Shown here: positions 8,544 to 16,061 of the stretch, piece after piece
Numbering within the stretch: the first letter of the stretch is position 1
How the letters are laid out: the number at the start of each line of letters is the position of its first letter
DNA from: Promethearchaeota archaeon
Lineage (GTDB): Archaea > Asgardarchaeota > Lokiarchaeia > Sigynarchaeales > SOKP01
Length of the DNA: 16,312 nucleotides
Assembly (NCBI GenBank): GCA_016839425.1
Contig: JAEOUI010000238.1
Location: forward strand, 1 to 16,312
Reading direction: 5' to 3'
Position numbers and translations under genes: made by a program
Notes under the pieces: model-generated
Told to the model about the DNA's origin: nothing
The model's input: only the letters and a program-made list of their open reading frames with translations
Databases searched by the model: none

Positions 8544-9884
8544 ATGACAAGAAAAGTTGATTACAAGCAAAAAATTTACCAATGTATTCTAAATAATGGT
8601 TATGGGTTGACAGTTACAGATATAGCCAACGAAATCAACTTTAGTAGGAACACCGTCTATAAGTACTTGGAAATCCTTGAAAACGAGGAACTCATTTATA
8701 AAAAAAAAATTGGAATGTACACACTTTACTTCTCTCAAGAAGAAAACATATTAAACAAGGATCTGATTATTTCGTTCCTAAAAGGTCTCTTGTTGAATTT
8801 AAAAAACGCATTTCCAGAAAAAGGAGCAATGTTTCAAGAATTTGGAAGAAATATGGCAAAAACCATAAAGATTAGCTTTTCTGAAGATGATTTAACATAC
8901 TTTAAAAAACTCATGTACGAATCGGACGAAAAAATCTTAGAATCAATTGGTAATTACTTGCCTTATTTTAACCTCATCCACGACAGCGTCGCTGTATCGG
9001 AAATTTTCATCGATAAAAAAAATAAAAAAGCGTCAATAACATTCTTAAACTCCGATATGTTGGAACTTACAGACGATTATATTTATTATTTTTACCTCAT
9101 CGTAGGATTGATGGAAGAAACATTGTCTGAACATATAGGTCGTGATATCAAGTTTGATGTGCTTGAGTACGAAACATTTGATGTAAAAAAGAATAGTTTC
9201 GTTAAAATTTCTGTTGGCATTCAAGTAATGCTTCCCGATATTGAGATGAAAGATTATGACGAAATCATTTCAAAAGAATCTGAAATCCCAAACATTGATG
9301 TAATAAAAAAGACATTAAACCCTCAAACGCTTTCTTATGTGGTTCACGCGTGCGTTCTTGGTCAAAATTTGTTAATACTTAGCGAAAACGATGAAGTTAA
9401 AGCATTATTTATTAACTTCATCAGAACAATCTACAGCGATCTATTCGATATTAATTTTTCCGTCGAAAATTATAATTTCTATCAGAATAACAAGGCTCTT
9501 TACAAGGACTATATTGTCATAGGGGGTTCTGAAATAATTTACGATAAGAAAAACTTGTTAAATAAGCGAAAGATAAAAATTGAAAGCGTGATCGTTCAAC
9601 AATTCTTTAACGAGCCTTCTCCAGACAAAAGTTATTTTATGCTTAGAAGAGAAATGCAAAAGGCCTACATGCTTTCAAAGGAATTATCGGATATTATTTC
9701 AGCTTTCTTCAAGCAGAACGAGGAACCAAAGGAGATAGATTCAAAAATTATAACAGAAGCCTTGGAAAAGAAATATAACACGAGCATTACGACTTCTTAT
9801 TTGGCTTTCTTAGTAGATATTATGGAAAATTATTTTGGCGTTAGCGTTCCAAAAGTTTGGAAATTTTTCTTATTCCAACTCTAA
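8544..9884 (+). CDS. Winged-helix transcriptional regulator with V4R-like sensor domain (tentative)
   Basis: A 446-residue protein. Residues 5-65 form a winged helix-turn-helix: LTVTDIANEINFSRNTVYKYLEILENEELI followed by a short wing (KKKIGMYTLYF), as in ArsR/TrmB-like archaeal regulators. Residues about 75-228 resemble the V4R/small-ligand domain seen in some archaeal regulators: FLKGLLLNL, EFGRNMAK, YLIVGLMEETLSEHIGR and VKISVGIQV. This is pattern recognition only, and a Cys usually present near the end of V4R is absent. Residues about 255-446 (LGQNLLILSE, DYIVIGGS, then a helical end) I do not recognise. There is no ribosome binding site before the ATG, so the transcript may be leaderless or nearly so. 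It is divergent from the GH3 gene, which makes GH3 and its own promoter the first candidate targets. Confidence 0.65.
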   Translation: MTRKVDYKQKIYQCILNNGYGLTVTDIANEINFSRNTVYKYLEILENEELIYKKKIGMYTLYFSQEENILNKDLIISFLKGLLLNLKNAFPEKGAMFQEFGRNMAKTIKISFSEDDLTYFKKLMYESDEKILESIGNYLPYFNLIHDSVAVSEIFIDKKNKKASITFLNSDMLELTDDYIYYFYLIVGLMEETLSEHIGRDIKFDVLEYETFDVKKNSFVKISVGIQVMLPDIEMKDYDEIISKESEIPNIDVIKKTLNPQTLSYVVHACVLGQNLLILSENDEVKALFINFIRTIYSDLFDINFSVENYNFYQNNKALYKDYIVIGGSEIIYDKKNLLNKRKIKIESVIVQQFFNEPSPDKSYFMLRREMQKAYMLSKELSDIISAFFKQNEEPKEIDSKIITEALEKKYNTSITTSYLAFLVDIMENYFGVSVPKVWKFFLFQL

Positions 9885-9962
9885 TTACGCTTTCGGATCG
9901 AACACAAGGGAATATTGCTATTAAGAAAGATAATTTTTTAGGTTTCACTTCATTATAGGCAA

Positions 9963-9971
9963 TACATATAG
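9963..9971 (+). promoter_or_regulatory. Putative TATA box of cca
   Basis: TACATATAG lies 28-36 nt before the ATG at 9999, a plausible archaeal TATA position. It is called by eye and is weak evidence on its own. Confidence 0.3.
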
Positions 9972-9998
9972 TTATTTAATTCTTTGTTTGGATTTATA

Positions 9999-11450
9999 AT
10001 GAATTCTGTTGAGCAAGTGTTACGGAATGTGCTGGAGCAGATAACACCTACTCCCGAAGAAATTTATGTCGTTAACGAAGTTATAGATGTTATTTCTACT
10101 TTGTTAAAACAATCTGCAAGCGAATCGGGAGTACAAATTTCTACTATTGACCCACAAGGTTCCACGGGGATCAAACAAACACATCTAAGAAACGATTTTG
10201 ATATTGATTTATTCATTGGTTTAGATTATTCATCGTTTGAGTTGAAACACCCCGGATTGAGTAAGAACAAGAAAAAAAAAGAGTTTAAAAAAGATTTCTT
10301 AAAATTATGTAATGATTGGATCTTAAAATCGCTTAATCTTAAGCAATTTCGAGATCTAAACATCTTATACGCAGAACATCCCTATGTAAACGGAAGATTC
10401 ATAGATCCTGAAAAAAATCTTGATATTAAAATTGATGTCGTACTTTATTTTGACTTGCCTCTTGAATATATTAGAAAAAATGGCCCTATTACTGCCGTTG
10501 ATAGATCTCCTTGGCACGGACGGTTCGTTCGCGATAACCTTTCGTATGATCAAAAAAATGATGTGAGACTTTTAAAACAATTCTTCAAGAGTAATTATAG
10601 CTATGGAGATAAAAGTGCCCTCGGCAAGGGAGGCTTCATTGGATATAGCGCAGAATTACTGATATATCATTTCAAAAGCATTATCGATGTATTTCAAAAT
10701 TTTGAAGAATTATATTTGAGACCTTTGGATTACTTCAAAAGAGACGAGAAAAAAATTAAGTCAATTTACCATTTTCAAAACGATCCCCTTTTAATAATAG
10801 ACCCAGTTGACAAAAATCGAAATGTGGCATCAGCTATTTCGAAAAGGGCTTATAAATATTGTTGTAAAAGAATTAGCGAATTTTTGAATGCTCCTAGCGA
10901 AGATTTTTTTTTAATACGACCAATACCCGAAGATAAAAATTTAGATACCCCAAATTATTACATTGTTGAATGCAAAAATACAGATTCCAATGTTCATTAT
11001 ACTATCAATAGGGATAAATTGTATTCTTTAGCTGAAAGCTTGAAAAAAAACGGCGAAAAAGAATATTCTCACGAATCGCGTTTTGGGAAAATAGAGTTTG
11101 AAATATATTTTGAAAGTAAAATCGGGGAATTCAACATTGCCATATATTGTGAAGTTCCAACTATTTCTTCTACATATTTTAGAAGAGGTCCTTTGGATCA
11201 AGATACATCTCACGCAATAAAATTCAAGCAAAAAAATCAAAACTATATTACAAAAGACGGATATTTATGGGTTGAATCTAAGAGACAATTTTCTGAATTC
11301 CTTTCTTTCCTTACATTTTTCGTAGAAACTCGCATTCCCAAATCTTTAGAAATAAAAAATATCACAAAAGCTATCAATGTACAAGCTAAGTCTGCTAAAA
11401 GGGCTTTATATGTCTTAAAAAATTATGTTCTACCATATCTCGACGATTAA
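9999..11450 (+). CDS. cca: CCA-adding enzyme (tRNA nucleotidyltransferase, archaeal class I)
   Basis: A 483-residue enzyme that builds or repairs the CCA 3' end of tRNA from CTP and ATP without a nucleic acid template. The N-terminus (VEQVLRNVLEQITPTPEE) is typical of the archaeal enzyme and fixes the start at the ATG at 9999; a TTG five codons upstream adds only MFGFI. The nucleotidyltransferase core has GS (54-55), the metal-binding pair in DFDIDLF (Asp68, Asp70) and the third carboxylate in KIDVVLY (Asp146). Further family text follows: TAVDRSPWHGRFVRDNL, DVRLLKQFFKS and GGFIGYSAELLIYHF. The C-terminal part matches the tail and tRNA-binding domains (KNTDSNVHYTINRD, FRRGP). Length is normal to slightly long, with a Lys-rich insert near residues 88-98. 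It stands about 115 nt after the regulator gene and 48 nt before the corrinoid protein gene. Confidence 0.93.
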   Translation: MNSVEQVLRNVLEQITPTPEEIYVVNEVIDVISTLLKQSASESGVQISTIDPQGSTGIKQTHLRNDFDIDLFIGLDYSSFELKHPGLSKNKKKKEFKKDFLKLCNDWILKSLNLKQFRDLNILYAEHPYVNGRFIDPEKNLDIKIDVVLYFDLPLEYIRKNGPITAVDRSPWHGRFVRDNLSYDQKNDVRLLKQFFKSNYSYGDKSALGKGGFIGYSAELLIYHFKSIIDVFQNFEELYLRPLDYFKRDEKKIKSIYHFQNDPLLIIDPVDKNRNVASAISKRAYKYCCKRISEFLNAPSEDFFLIRPIPEDKNLDTPNYYIVECKNTDSNVHYTINRDKLYSLAESLKKNGEKEYSHESRFGKIEFEIYFESKIGEFNIAIYCEVPTISSTYFRRGPLDQDTSHAIKFKQKNQNYITKDGYLWVESKRQFSEFLSFLTFFVETRIPKSLEIKNITKAINVQAKSAKRALYVLKNYVLPYLDD

Positions 11451-11498
11451 ACTAAAATAATACTGAATAATAAACAAATCGATTGCGAATATTGGAGT

Positions 11499-12137
11499 AT
11501 GGAAAAAATTACACGAATGATTGTTGAATTGGAAATTGAAGAGATACAAGATGTAGTAAAAGAGGTCATTAAAGAACAAAATGTAGATTCTTTATCACTA
11601 TTAAGGGCAATAATGAGAGGAATGGAGGAAGTCGGTAAGAAATACGAGAATAAGGAATATTATTTAGCAGAGTTAGTTCTTGCTGCTGAAACAACAAAAA
11701 TTGCACTTGAAATAATTACACCAATTTTATCTAAGAATTTTAGTTTACAAGAAAGAGAAAAAATAATATTATGCACGGTAAAGGGTGATCACCATGATAT
11801 TGGAAAAAATCTACTTGGGACTCTTTTAAGGGTTTCAGGATTCCAAGTCATAGATCTTGGGACGGATGTGGATGCTTCTACGATAGTATCTACAGTTTAC
11901 AAGACAAATGCAAGAATAATTGCTCTTAGCACATTGCTAACGACCACAGCACCTCAAATCAAAAATATTCATGAAAAATTTAAGGAAGAGGGATTGAGGG
12001 ACAAGGTTAAGTTAATTGTTGGAGGTGCTTCAGTGAATGCCGAACTTGCTCGCCAATTTGGTGCTGATATGTATGGTGAAGATGTTCTTATTGGAGTCAA
12101 AAAAATAAAAAAATTATCAAATTTATTTTCTAGTTAA
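11499..12137 (+). CDS. Corrinoid (B12-binding) methyl-carrier protein
   Basis: A 212-residue protein of the methyltransferase corrinoid-protein family (MtmC/MtbC/MtaC, MetH B12 domain type). Such proteins carry a methyl group on cobalt between a substrate-specific methyltransferase and an acceptor such as tetrahydropterin or coenzyme M. Residues 1-80 are the helical cap domain (LLRAIMRGMEEVGKKYENKEYYLAELVLAAE split over several helices). Residues about 88-212 are the Rossmann-like B12 domain with KGDHHDIGKN (96-104; His99 should ligate cobalt from below), the Ser of LSTLL (144) and IVGGASVN (173-180), which line the nucleotide tail. No MtmB/MtaB/MtrH-like methyltransferase or RamA-like activator is in the window, so the substrate is unknown. 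It begins 48 nt after cca and could be on the same transcript. GGAG occurs just one base before the ATG, too close for a normal ribosome site. Confidence 0.92.
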   Translation: MEKITRMIVELEIEEIQDVVKEVIKEQNVDSLSLLRAIMRGMEEVGKKYENKEYYLAELVLAAETTKIALEIITPILSKNFSLQEREKIILCTVKGDHHDIGKNLLGTLLRVSGFQVIDLGTDVDASTIVSTVYKTNARIIALSTLLTTTAPQIKNIHEKFKEEGLRDKVKLIVGGASVNAELARQFGADMYGEDVLIGVKKIKKLSNLFSS

Positions 12138-12157
12138 TATTGAAAGAGATTTAATTA

Positions 12158-12174
12158 TTTTTTCTTCATCTTCT
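12158..12174 (+). terminator. Possible T-tract terminator after corrinoid gene
   Basis: TTTTTTCTTCATCTTCT follows the stop codon by about 20 nt. Archaeal RNA polymerase can terminate at U-rich tracts without a hairpin. This is weak evidence in AT-rich DNA. Confidence 0.3.
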
Positions 12175-12417
12175 TGATATCATTAGTTAAATACATTGAA
12201 AAAGTATATCAAGAATTATTTGTTAGTATATTTTTTTACTCGTTTTTTCAAAATTCGAATAATTAATCTGAAAAAACTCAAAAACAGCTCTTTTATGCGC
12301 TCATTAGTAAAATTTTTTAATTTTCTCGTATTTACATTGATCAATTTACTCTCGAAATTATGTAGTAAGACACAAATTATTTCTTAATTTTACGAGAATA
12401 AACAACTAAAATTGATA

Positions 12418-12422
12418 AGTGA
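12418..12422 (+). promoter_or_regulatory. Shine-Dalgarno-like AGTGA deciding the EF-2 start
   Basis: AGTGA lies five bases before the ATG at 12428 and matches four of five bases of the archaeal GGTGA core. This favours the ATG over the in-frame GTG at 12419, which falls inside the element. Confidence 0.35.
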
Positions 12423-12427
12423 ACATT

Positions 12428-14680
12428 ATGGTTAAAGTAAAAAACCCTGAAGAAATTCAAAACTTGATAATAAAGGGTTCGTACGAAAAAAAACGGATTT
12501 TCAGCATCGTAGCACACATTGACCATGGTAAAACGACCGCTTCGGACTACCTAATGAGAAGGGCGGGGCTCATGCGAGAAGAAGACGCAGGACAACTCCA
12601 GATGACCGACTCTGATGATGAGGAACAGGAGCGAGGTATTACGATATTTACTAGCGTTGTATTATTGGCTTTTAACGATCCTAGAAAACCGAAAGAGGAA
12701 GAACCGTATATATTTCAAATTAACGACACTCCCGGACACATATCGTTTACGGGAGAAGTATCTCGAGCGCTTCGAGGCAGTGATGGAGCCATTATATTAG
12801 TAGATGCTCTCGAAGGTATCATGACACAAACGGAAACAAACATTCGCTTGGCTGTTGGAGAAGAGCTATCCAAGCCCGTTCTATTCATTAATAAGGTCGA
12901 TAGGTTGATCGCAGAGCTCAAGCTTAAACCAGCCGATGTGTTTCAAAAAATCGACGCAATCACTAAAGAAATTAACGATCTCATCAAAAAAATCAGACCG
13001 GAAGGATTTGACTGGGGTGTTGATTTCGCCAAGAATTCCGTAGCCATTGGTTCGGCAAAGCATGGCTGGGGATTTACATATGAGATCTTGATAGAAAAGG
13101 GTCTAAAGCCCCAAAATGTCTTTGAAAAATACGCTGAAGGAGACATCCAATGGTTGAGGGAAACGCTTCCTTTGGACGAAAGCTTGCTCCGTATGGTCGT
13201 TGATCACCTTCCAGACCCTATTAGTGCTGCAAAATACAGGATTCCACACATTTGGAGCGGAGACCTCAATTCTGAATTAGGTCAATCTTTACAAAAAAGC
13301 GACCCAAATGGTCCGTTATATGGCATGATTACAAAGATTTTCTTGGATCCCAAGAAAAACTACCAAGCAACGCTCATTGGGCGTGTCTTTTCTGGTACTT
13401 TTGATCAAACAGACTCTATTTACCTCATTGGAAGCCGAGCTACAAACCGAGTCAAGAGATTGGGAGTTATGGAAATTACGGATATATTAGATGTTCCTAA
13501 AGTTCCCGCGGGGAATTTATTTGCGATGTTCGGATTTATTTGTCCGTCAGGTGAGACTTTTATGAACGCAGAGAATCTACCGAAGGATAAGGAAGAGCAG
13601 AAAAAGATTCCTTCGTTTGAAACCATCCAATACGCTTGCGAGCCTGTTGTATCCCGTAGCATTAAATCGAAAGATCCTCACGATATCGACAAGCTCACGG
13701 AAGTTGTTAGCAAATGGCTTCAAGCAGATCCTACGGCAGAATATCGAATGGACAAGGAGTCTGGCGAATTCATCTTAAGTGGTATAGATCCGCTCCAAAT
13801 TGAAATTCTCACCAAGCGTATCAATAATCAGGTTGAAATTGTCATTGGTGAACCGATTATTGTTTACAGGGAAAAAATTACGAAAAAAAGCAAGGACTAT
13901 CATACTAAGTCTGCAAACACCCACAATCGTATCTTATTATACATGGAACCCTTGGACGAACAAACCGAAAAATTGATTGAAACAGGTAGAATCCACGATT
14001 TACAGGACGAAAAAGAAAGAGCTGCTATTCTTAGAGACGAACTAGGCTGGGATGCAAAAGAAGCTCGTCGAATTGTTGATGTTTATCAAGGTAGCTTGCT
14101 TGTAAACGGAACTTCTGGTTTGCAGAGATTCGATAAAGTGAAATCTTATTTAGTTGCTGCGTTTAGAGATTGGCTTGGACAATGCATCCTTGCTAAGGAA
14201 CCCGCTGCTGGTATAAAAATAACTTTCACTGATATGACAATCCATGAAGATACAAGACATACGGGGTATGGTCAGATTGCAGGAATGGTTTGGTCGGCAA
14301 TGTCTTTGGCAATGCTCGACGCAGGACCTCATATATATGAACCCATTCAAAAAATCGATATAAAGACGCCTGAAGGAACTGAAGGTGGTGTGACCGGAAT
14401 CATCAACAAGCGCCGAGGAAGAATCTCTAATGTTATTCCTGAAGGAGAATATGTGCGAGTACAAGGACAAATTCCAGCTGCCGAAACGATTGGTATTGCG
14501 GACGAGATTCGGGGGGCAACTCAAGGGCGTGCCTTTTTTGGATACGAATTCTCGGGATTTGAAAGAGTTCCTGGAAGTTTGGAAGAGAAACTCATAATGG
14601 AGATTCGTAAGCGAAAGGGAATGCCAGAAGAATTACCCTCAGGTAAGTCCTGGGATAGATTTATCTACAAAAGAACCTAA
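12428..14680 (+). CDS. fusA: EF-2-family translation elongation GTPase, divergent (candidate aEF-2 paralogue)
   Basis: A 750-residue EF-2/EF-G family protein, the GTPase that moves tRNAs and mRNA through the ribosome. G motifs are intact: AHIDHGKTT (29-37), switch I with EQERGITI (66-73), DTPGH (100-104), NKVD (155-158). Domains II (YGMITKIFLDP; GRVFSGTF), III, IV (YLVAAFRDWL; GIINKRRGRI) and V (EGEYVRVQGQIPAAETIG) follow in normal order. Two hallmark motifs are altered. The domain III signature, usually SGMGELHLE, reads SGIDPLQIE (451-459). The diphthamide loop, usually HxDxIHRGxxQ, reads HEDTRHTGYGQI (606-617): the His at 611 remains but the next Arg and Pro positions are Thr and Tyr. The C-terminus also differs (ELPSGKSWDRFIYKRT). 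Codon use is less AT-biased than its neighbours, suggesting high expression. It may be the sole EF-2 of a lineage without diphthamide, or a second EF-2-like protein; the window cannot decide. Confidence 0.9.
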   Translation: MVKVKNPEEIQNLIIKGSYEKKRIFSIVAHIDHGKTTASDYLMRRAGLMREEDAGQLQMTDSDDEEQERGITIFTSVVLLAFNDPRKPKEEEPYIFQINDTPGHISFTGEVSRALRGSDGAIILVDALEGIMTQTETNIRLAVGEELSKPVLFINKVDRLIAELKLKPADVFQKIDAITKEINDLIKKIRPEGFDWGVDFAKNSVAIGSAKHGWGFTYEILIEKGLKPQNVFEKYAEGDIQWLRETLPLDESLLRMVVDHLPDPISAAKYRIPHIWSGDLNSELGQSLQKSDPNGPLYGMITKIFLDPKKNYQATLIGRVFSGTFDQTDSIYLIGSRATNRVKRLGVMEITDILDVPKVPAGNLFAMFGFICPSGETFMNAENLPKDKEEQKKIPSFETIQYACEPVVSRSIKSKDPHDIDKLTEVVSKWLQADPTAEYRMDKESGEFILSGIDPLQIEILTKRINNQVEIVIGEPIIVYREKITKKSKDYHTKSANTHNRILLYMEPLDEQTEKLIETGRIHDLQDEKERAAILRDELGWDAKEARRIVDVYQGSLLVNGTSGLQRFDKVKSYLVAAFRDWLGQCILAKEPAAGIKITFTDMTIHEDTRHTGYGQIAGMVWSAMSLAMLDAGPHIYEPIQKIDIKTPEGTEGGVTGIINKRRGRISNVIPEGEYVRVQGQIPAAETIGIADEIRGATQGRAFFGYEFSGFERVPGSLEEKLIMEIRKRKGMPEELPSGKSWDRFIYKRT

Positions 14681-14682
14681 AT

Positions 14683-14715
14683 CTTTATTTTTCTTTCTTA
14701 TTTTTTTCTTTACAT
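14683..14715 (+). terminator. T-rich terminator after EF-2-like gene
   Basis: Directly after the stop codon comes a nearly uninterrupted pyrimidine stretch with T runs of 5 and 8 bases broken by single C or A. This is the form of archaeal intrinsic terminators that need no hairpin. Confidence 0.5.
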
Positions 14716-14765
14716 TTATCTTATCTAATTTATAATTAGACCATTAATTTAAGATAAAAAATTGT

Positions 14766-14773
14766 AAAAAAAA
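14766..14773 (-). terminator. T8 terminator of the HAD gene (minus strand)
   Basis: Eight A on the plus strand read as T8 on the minus strand, about 24 nt after the HAD stop codon and just after a short imperfect stem (AGCAT/ACGCT). It is a plausible archaeal termination site. Confidence 0.4.
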
Positions 14774-14796
14774 GAGCGTGAAATGCTTCTTATTAT

Positions 14797-15507
14797 TTAG
14801 ATGTTAAATACAGTTTTAAGTTCCTTCGGCTCATCAATTAAAATGTCTGGATTGAGTTCTTTTAAAGCATTCTTTTTAGCCAAACCAGTTGCAACGGATA
14901 CAATTTTAACTTTTGCTGCCTTGCCCGCAAGGATGTCAGATGTCATGTCTCCAATAAAAACGGCGTTGTCATTATTCAAATTCCATTTTTTAAGTATCTT
15001 GAGGATACCTTCTGGACTGGGTTTGTTTTCGTTAACATCGTTAAATCCCACTATCACATTAAAGTATTTTTTAATGTTGTATTTTTCCAGTATCTCTTCT
15101 GCGTAAGTGCTCTTATTATTTGTTAAAACAGCTAGTTTTGTTTTTTTAGATAAGCTAGATAATAATCCCTCAATTCCTTCGAATAATTTTGCGCTCTTGC
15201 GGTATTCGTTAAATTGATTGAATAAAAACACCACTATCCTCATTTTTTTAAAATAACTCAGTCCTTCAAAAAACGAAGCGTCTTTTAGTAAGTTGTAAGA
15301 ATTTAGAATTATTTGAGGGAGCGGGTAATTTTGGACGTCTTCTAGGAGATGAGCAACTTCCTGAAGAGCATTGTCGAGATCGATATTCATTTTGTATTTC
15401 TCGACACCATCTTCAACTGCTTTGCGAATTGAGGGTCCAACATCGTATATCACGCCGTCTAAATCAAATATAATACCTTTGACTGTACTCAAATCAATTG
15501 TTCCCAT
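14797..15507 (-). CDS. HAD-superfamily hydrolase, phosphoglycolate phosphatase-like
   Basis: A 236-residue haloacid dehalogenase-like phosphatase. Motif I is FDLDGVIYD (nucleophile Asp15, acid/base Asp17), motif II VLTNN (Thr129), motif III NKPSPEG (Lys162) and motif IV GDMTSD (Asp187, Asp191). A helical cap (about 25-105) lies between motifs I and II, the C1-cap arrangement of phosphoglycolate phosphatase, beta-phosphoglucomutase and similar enzymes. The KPSPEGI and VSVATGL text is typical of Gph-type proteins. The natural substrate cannot be read from sequence. The ATG start at 15507 has no ribosome site, and a palindromic TATA-like element sits 16-41 nt upstream, which fits a leaderless transcript. 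The gene is convergent with the EF-2-like gene and divergent from L7Ae. Confidence 0.9.
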   Translation of the reverse strand: MGTIDLSTVKGIIFDLDGVIYDVGPSIRKAVEDGVEKYKMNIDLDNALQEVAHLLEDVQNYPLPQIILNSYNLLKDASFFEGLSYFKKMRIVVFLFNQFNEYRKSAKLFEGIEGLLSSLSKKTKLAVLTNNKSTYAEEILEKYNIKKYFNVIVGFNDVNENKPSPEGILKILKKWNLNNDNAVFIGDMTSDILAGKAAKVKIVSVATGLAKKNALKELNPDILIDEPKELKTVFNI

Positions 15508-15522
15508 GATGAATTGAATAAA

Positions 15523-15548
15523 TGATTAAATTAATTTTAATTTAATCA
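15523..15548. promoter_or_regulatory. 26-bp near-perfect palindrome over the HAD promoter
   Basis: Arms TGATTAAATTAA and TTAATTTAATCA are perfect inverted repeats of 12 bp around a 2-base centre. The element covers the place where a TATA box (TTAAAATT on the minus strand) would lie for a leaderless HAD transcript starting at 15507. It could be an operator that blocks the promoter, or simply a symmetrical AT-rich promoter. Confidence 0.5.
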
Positions 15549-15651
15549 ATTCGCAGATTTTTTTAAACCTTATTTCCTTGGACCTTGAAGCTAAATCGGA
15601 AATTTTATTTAATATCCTATACTATAGTATTCATAAAAATCAATGATTTAT

Positions 15652-15660
15652 GATAATATA
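15652..15660 (+). promoter_or_regulatory. Putative TATA box of the L7Ae-S28e operon
   Basis: GATAATATA lies 25-33 nt before the L7Ae ATG, fitting a very short leader. A 12-bp palindrome (ATACTATAGTAT, 15619-15630) lies just upstream. Called by eye. Confidence 0.35.
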
Positions 15661-15684
15661 CTTGATATATTGGAATGAGAAAAC

Positions 15685-16056
15685 ATGAGTTATGTAAAAT
15701 TTAAAGTACCTGAAAACTTACAATCGGCGATTAAAAACGCCGTTCAGACGATAGCGGAAACAAAGGATAGCAAGATACGGAAAGGAATGAACGAAGTTAC
15801 CAAGTCAATAGAACGTGGAACTTCCAAGCTAGTAATAATGGCAGAAGACGTGACTCCTCCCGAAATCTTGTTTCACATACCTTTGTTATGTGAAGAGAAA
15901 AAAATTCCTTACGCATATGTTGCAACCAGAAAAGAAGTTGGAAACATTGCGAAAATAAATGTTAGTGCTAGCGCTATTTCTATTGATAGCGTTGGCTCGG
16001 GAAATGATAGCGCTCTTAAAGACATCGTAAAGAAAGTTAACGAGTTGAAAAAATAA
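15685..16056 (+). CDS. rpl7ae: Ribosomal protein eL8/L7Ae (kink-turn RNA-binding protein)
   Basis: A 123-residue L7Ae protein. In archaea it binds kink-turns in 23S rRNA, box C/D and H/ACA guide RNAs and RNase P RNA. The RNA-contact loop KGMNEVTK (33-40) keeps the Asn-Glu and Lys that grip the kink-turn; the usual KGTNE reads KGMNE. The core IMAEDVTPPEILFHIPLLCE (51-70) and EKKIPYAYV are near-invariant in the family. Length is normal. The C-terminus (SVGSGNDSALKDIVKKVNELKK, spread over the last 22 residues) is more Ser/Lys-rich than usual. The stop codon is 16 nt before the S28e start. L7Ae-S28e, often followed by L24e and ndk, is a known archaeal operon order, so more ribosomal genes may lie beyond the right edge. 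Confidence 0.97.
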   Translation: MSYVKFKVPENLQSAIKNAVQTIAETKDSKIRKGMNEVTKSIERGTSKLVIMAEDVTPPEILFHIPLLCEEKKIPYAYVATRKEVGNIAKINVSASAISIDSVGSGNDSALKDIVKKVNELKK

Positions 16057-16061
16057 TCCTT

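Larger units (their letters stand above)
12138..12427. other. AT-rich intergenic stretch with several inverted repeats, upstream of EF-2-like gene
   Basis: About 290 bases with no convincing gene. A six-T run at 12158-12163 may end the corrinoid transcript. Perfect inverted repeats occur at 12171-12180/12206-12215 (arm TTCTTGATAT, 25-nt loop), 12242-12250/12269-12277 (arm GTTTTTTCA, 18-nt loop) and 12323-12330/12391-12398 (arm TTCTCGTA). A 10-bp palindrome ATTGATCAAT lies at 12336-12345. In sequence this AT-rich some of these are expected by chance. A 63-codon frame (12196-12387) inside it looks spurious. Confidence 0.5.

Noticed and set aside
9984..9998. TTG at 9984 as the cca start
   Set aside because: It adds only MFGFI before the typical N-terminus, and the ATG at 9999 aligns with the normal beginning of archaeal CCA-adding enzymes.
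12196..12387. 63-codon open frame with TTG start between the corrinoid and EF-2-like genes
   Set aside because: Composition is Lys/Ile/Phe/Leu from plain AT-rich DNA, there is no ribosome site, and inverted repeats lie within it; most likely chance. A small basic membrane peptide cannot be fully excluded.
14150..14524. Antisense frame of 124 codons inside the EF-2-like gene
   Set aside because: Lies fully within the conserved domain IV/V coding sequence, with no recognisable motif.
14801..15106. Plus-strand frame of 101 codons over the HAD gene
   Set aside because: Opposite strand of a gene with all four HAD motifs; low-complexity hydrophobic translation.
15619..15630. 12-bp palindrome ATACTATAGTAT upstream of L7Ae as an operator
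   Set aside because: Six-pair palindromes made mostly of A and T are expected by chance in a gap of this size; kept only as a note in the promoter entry.
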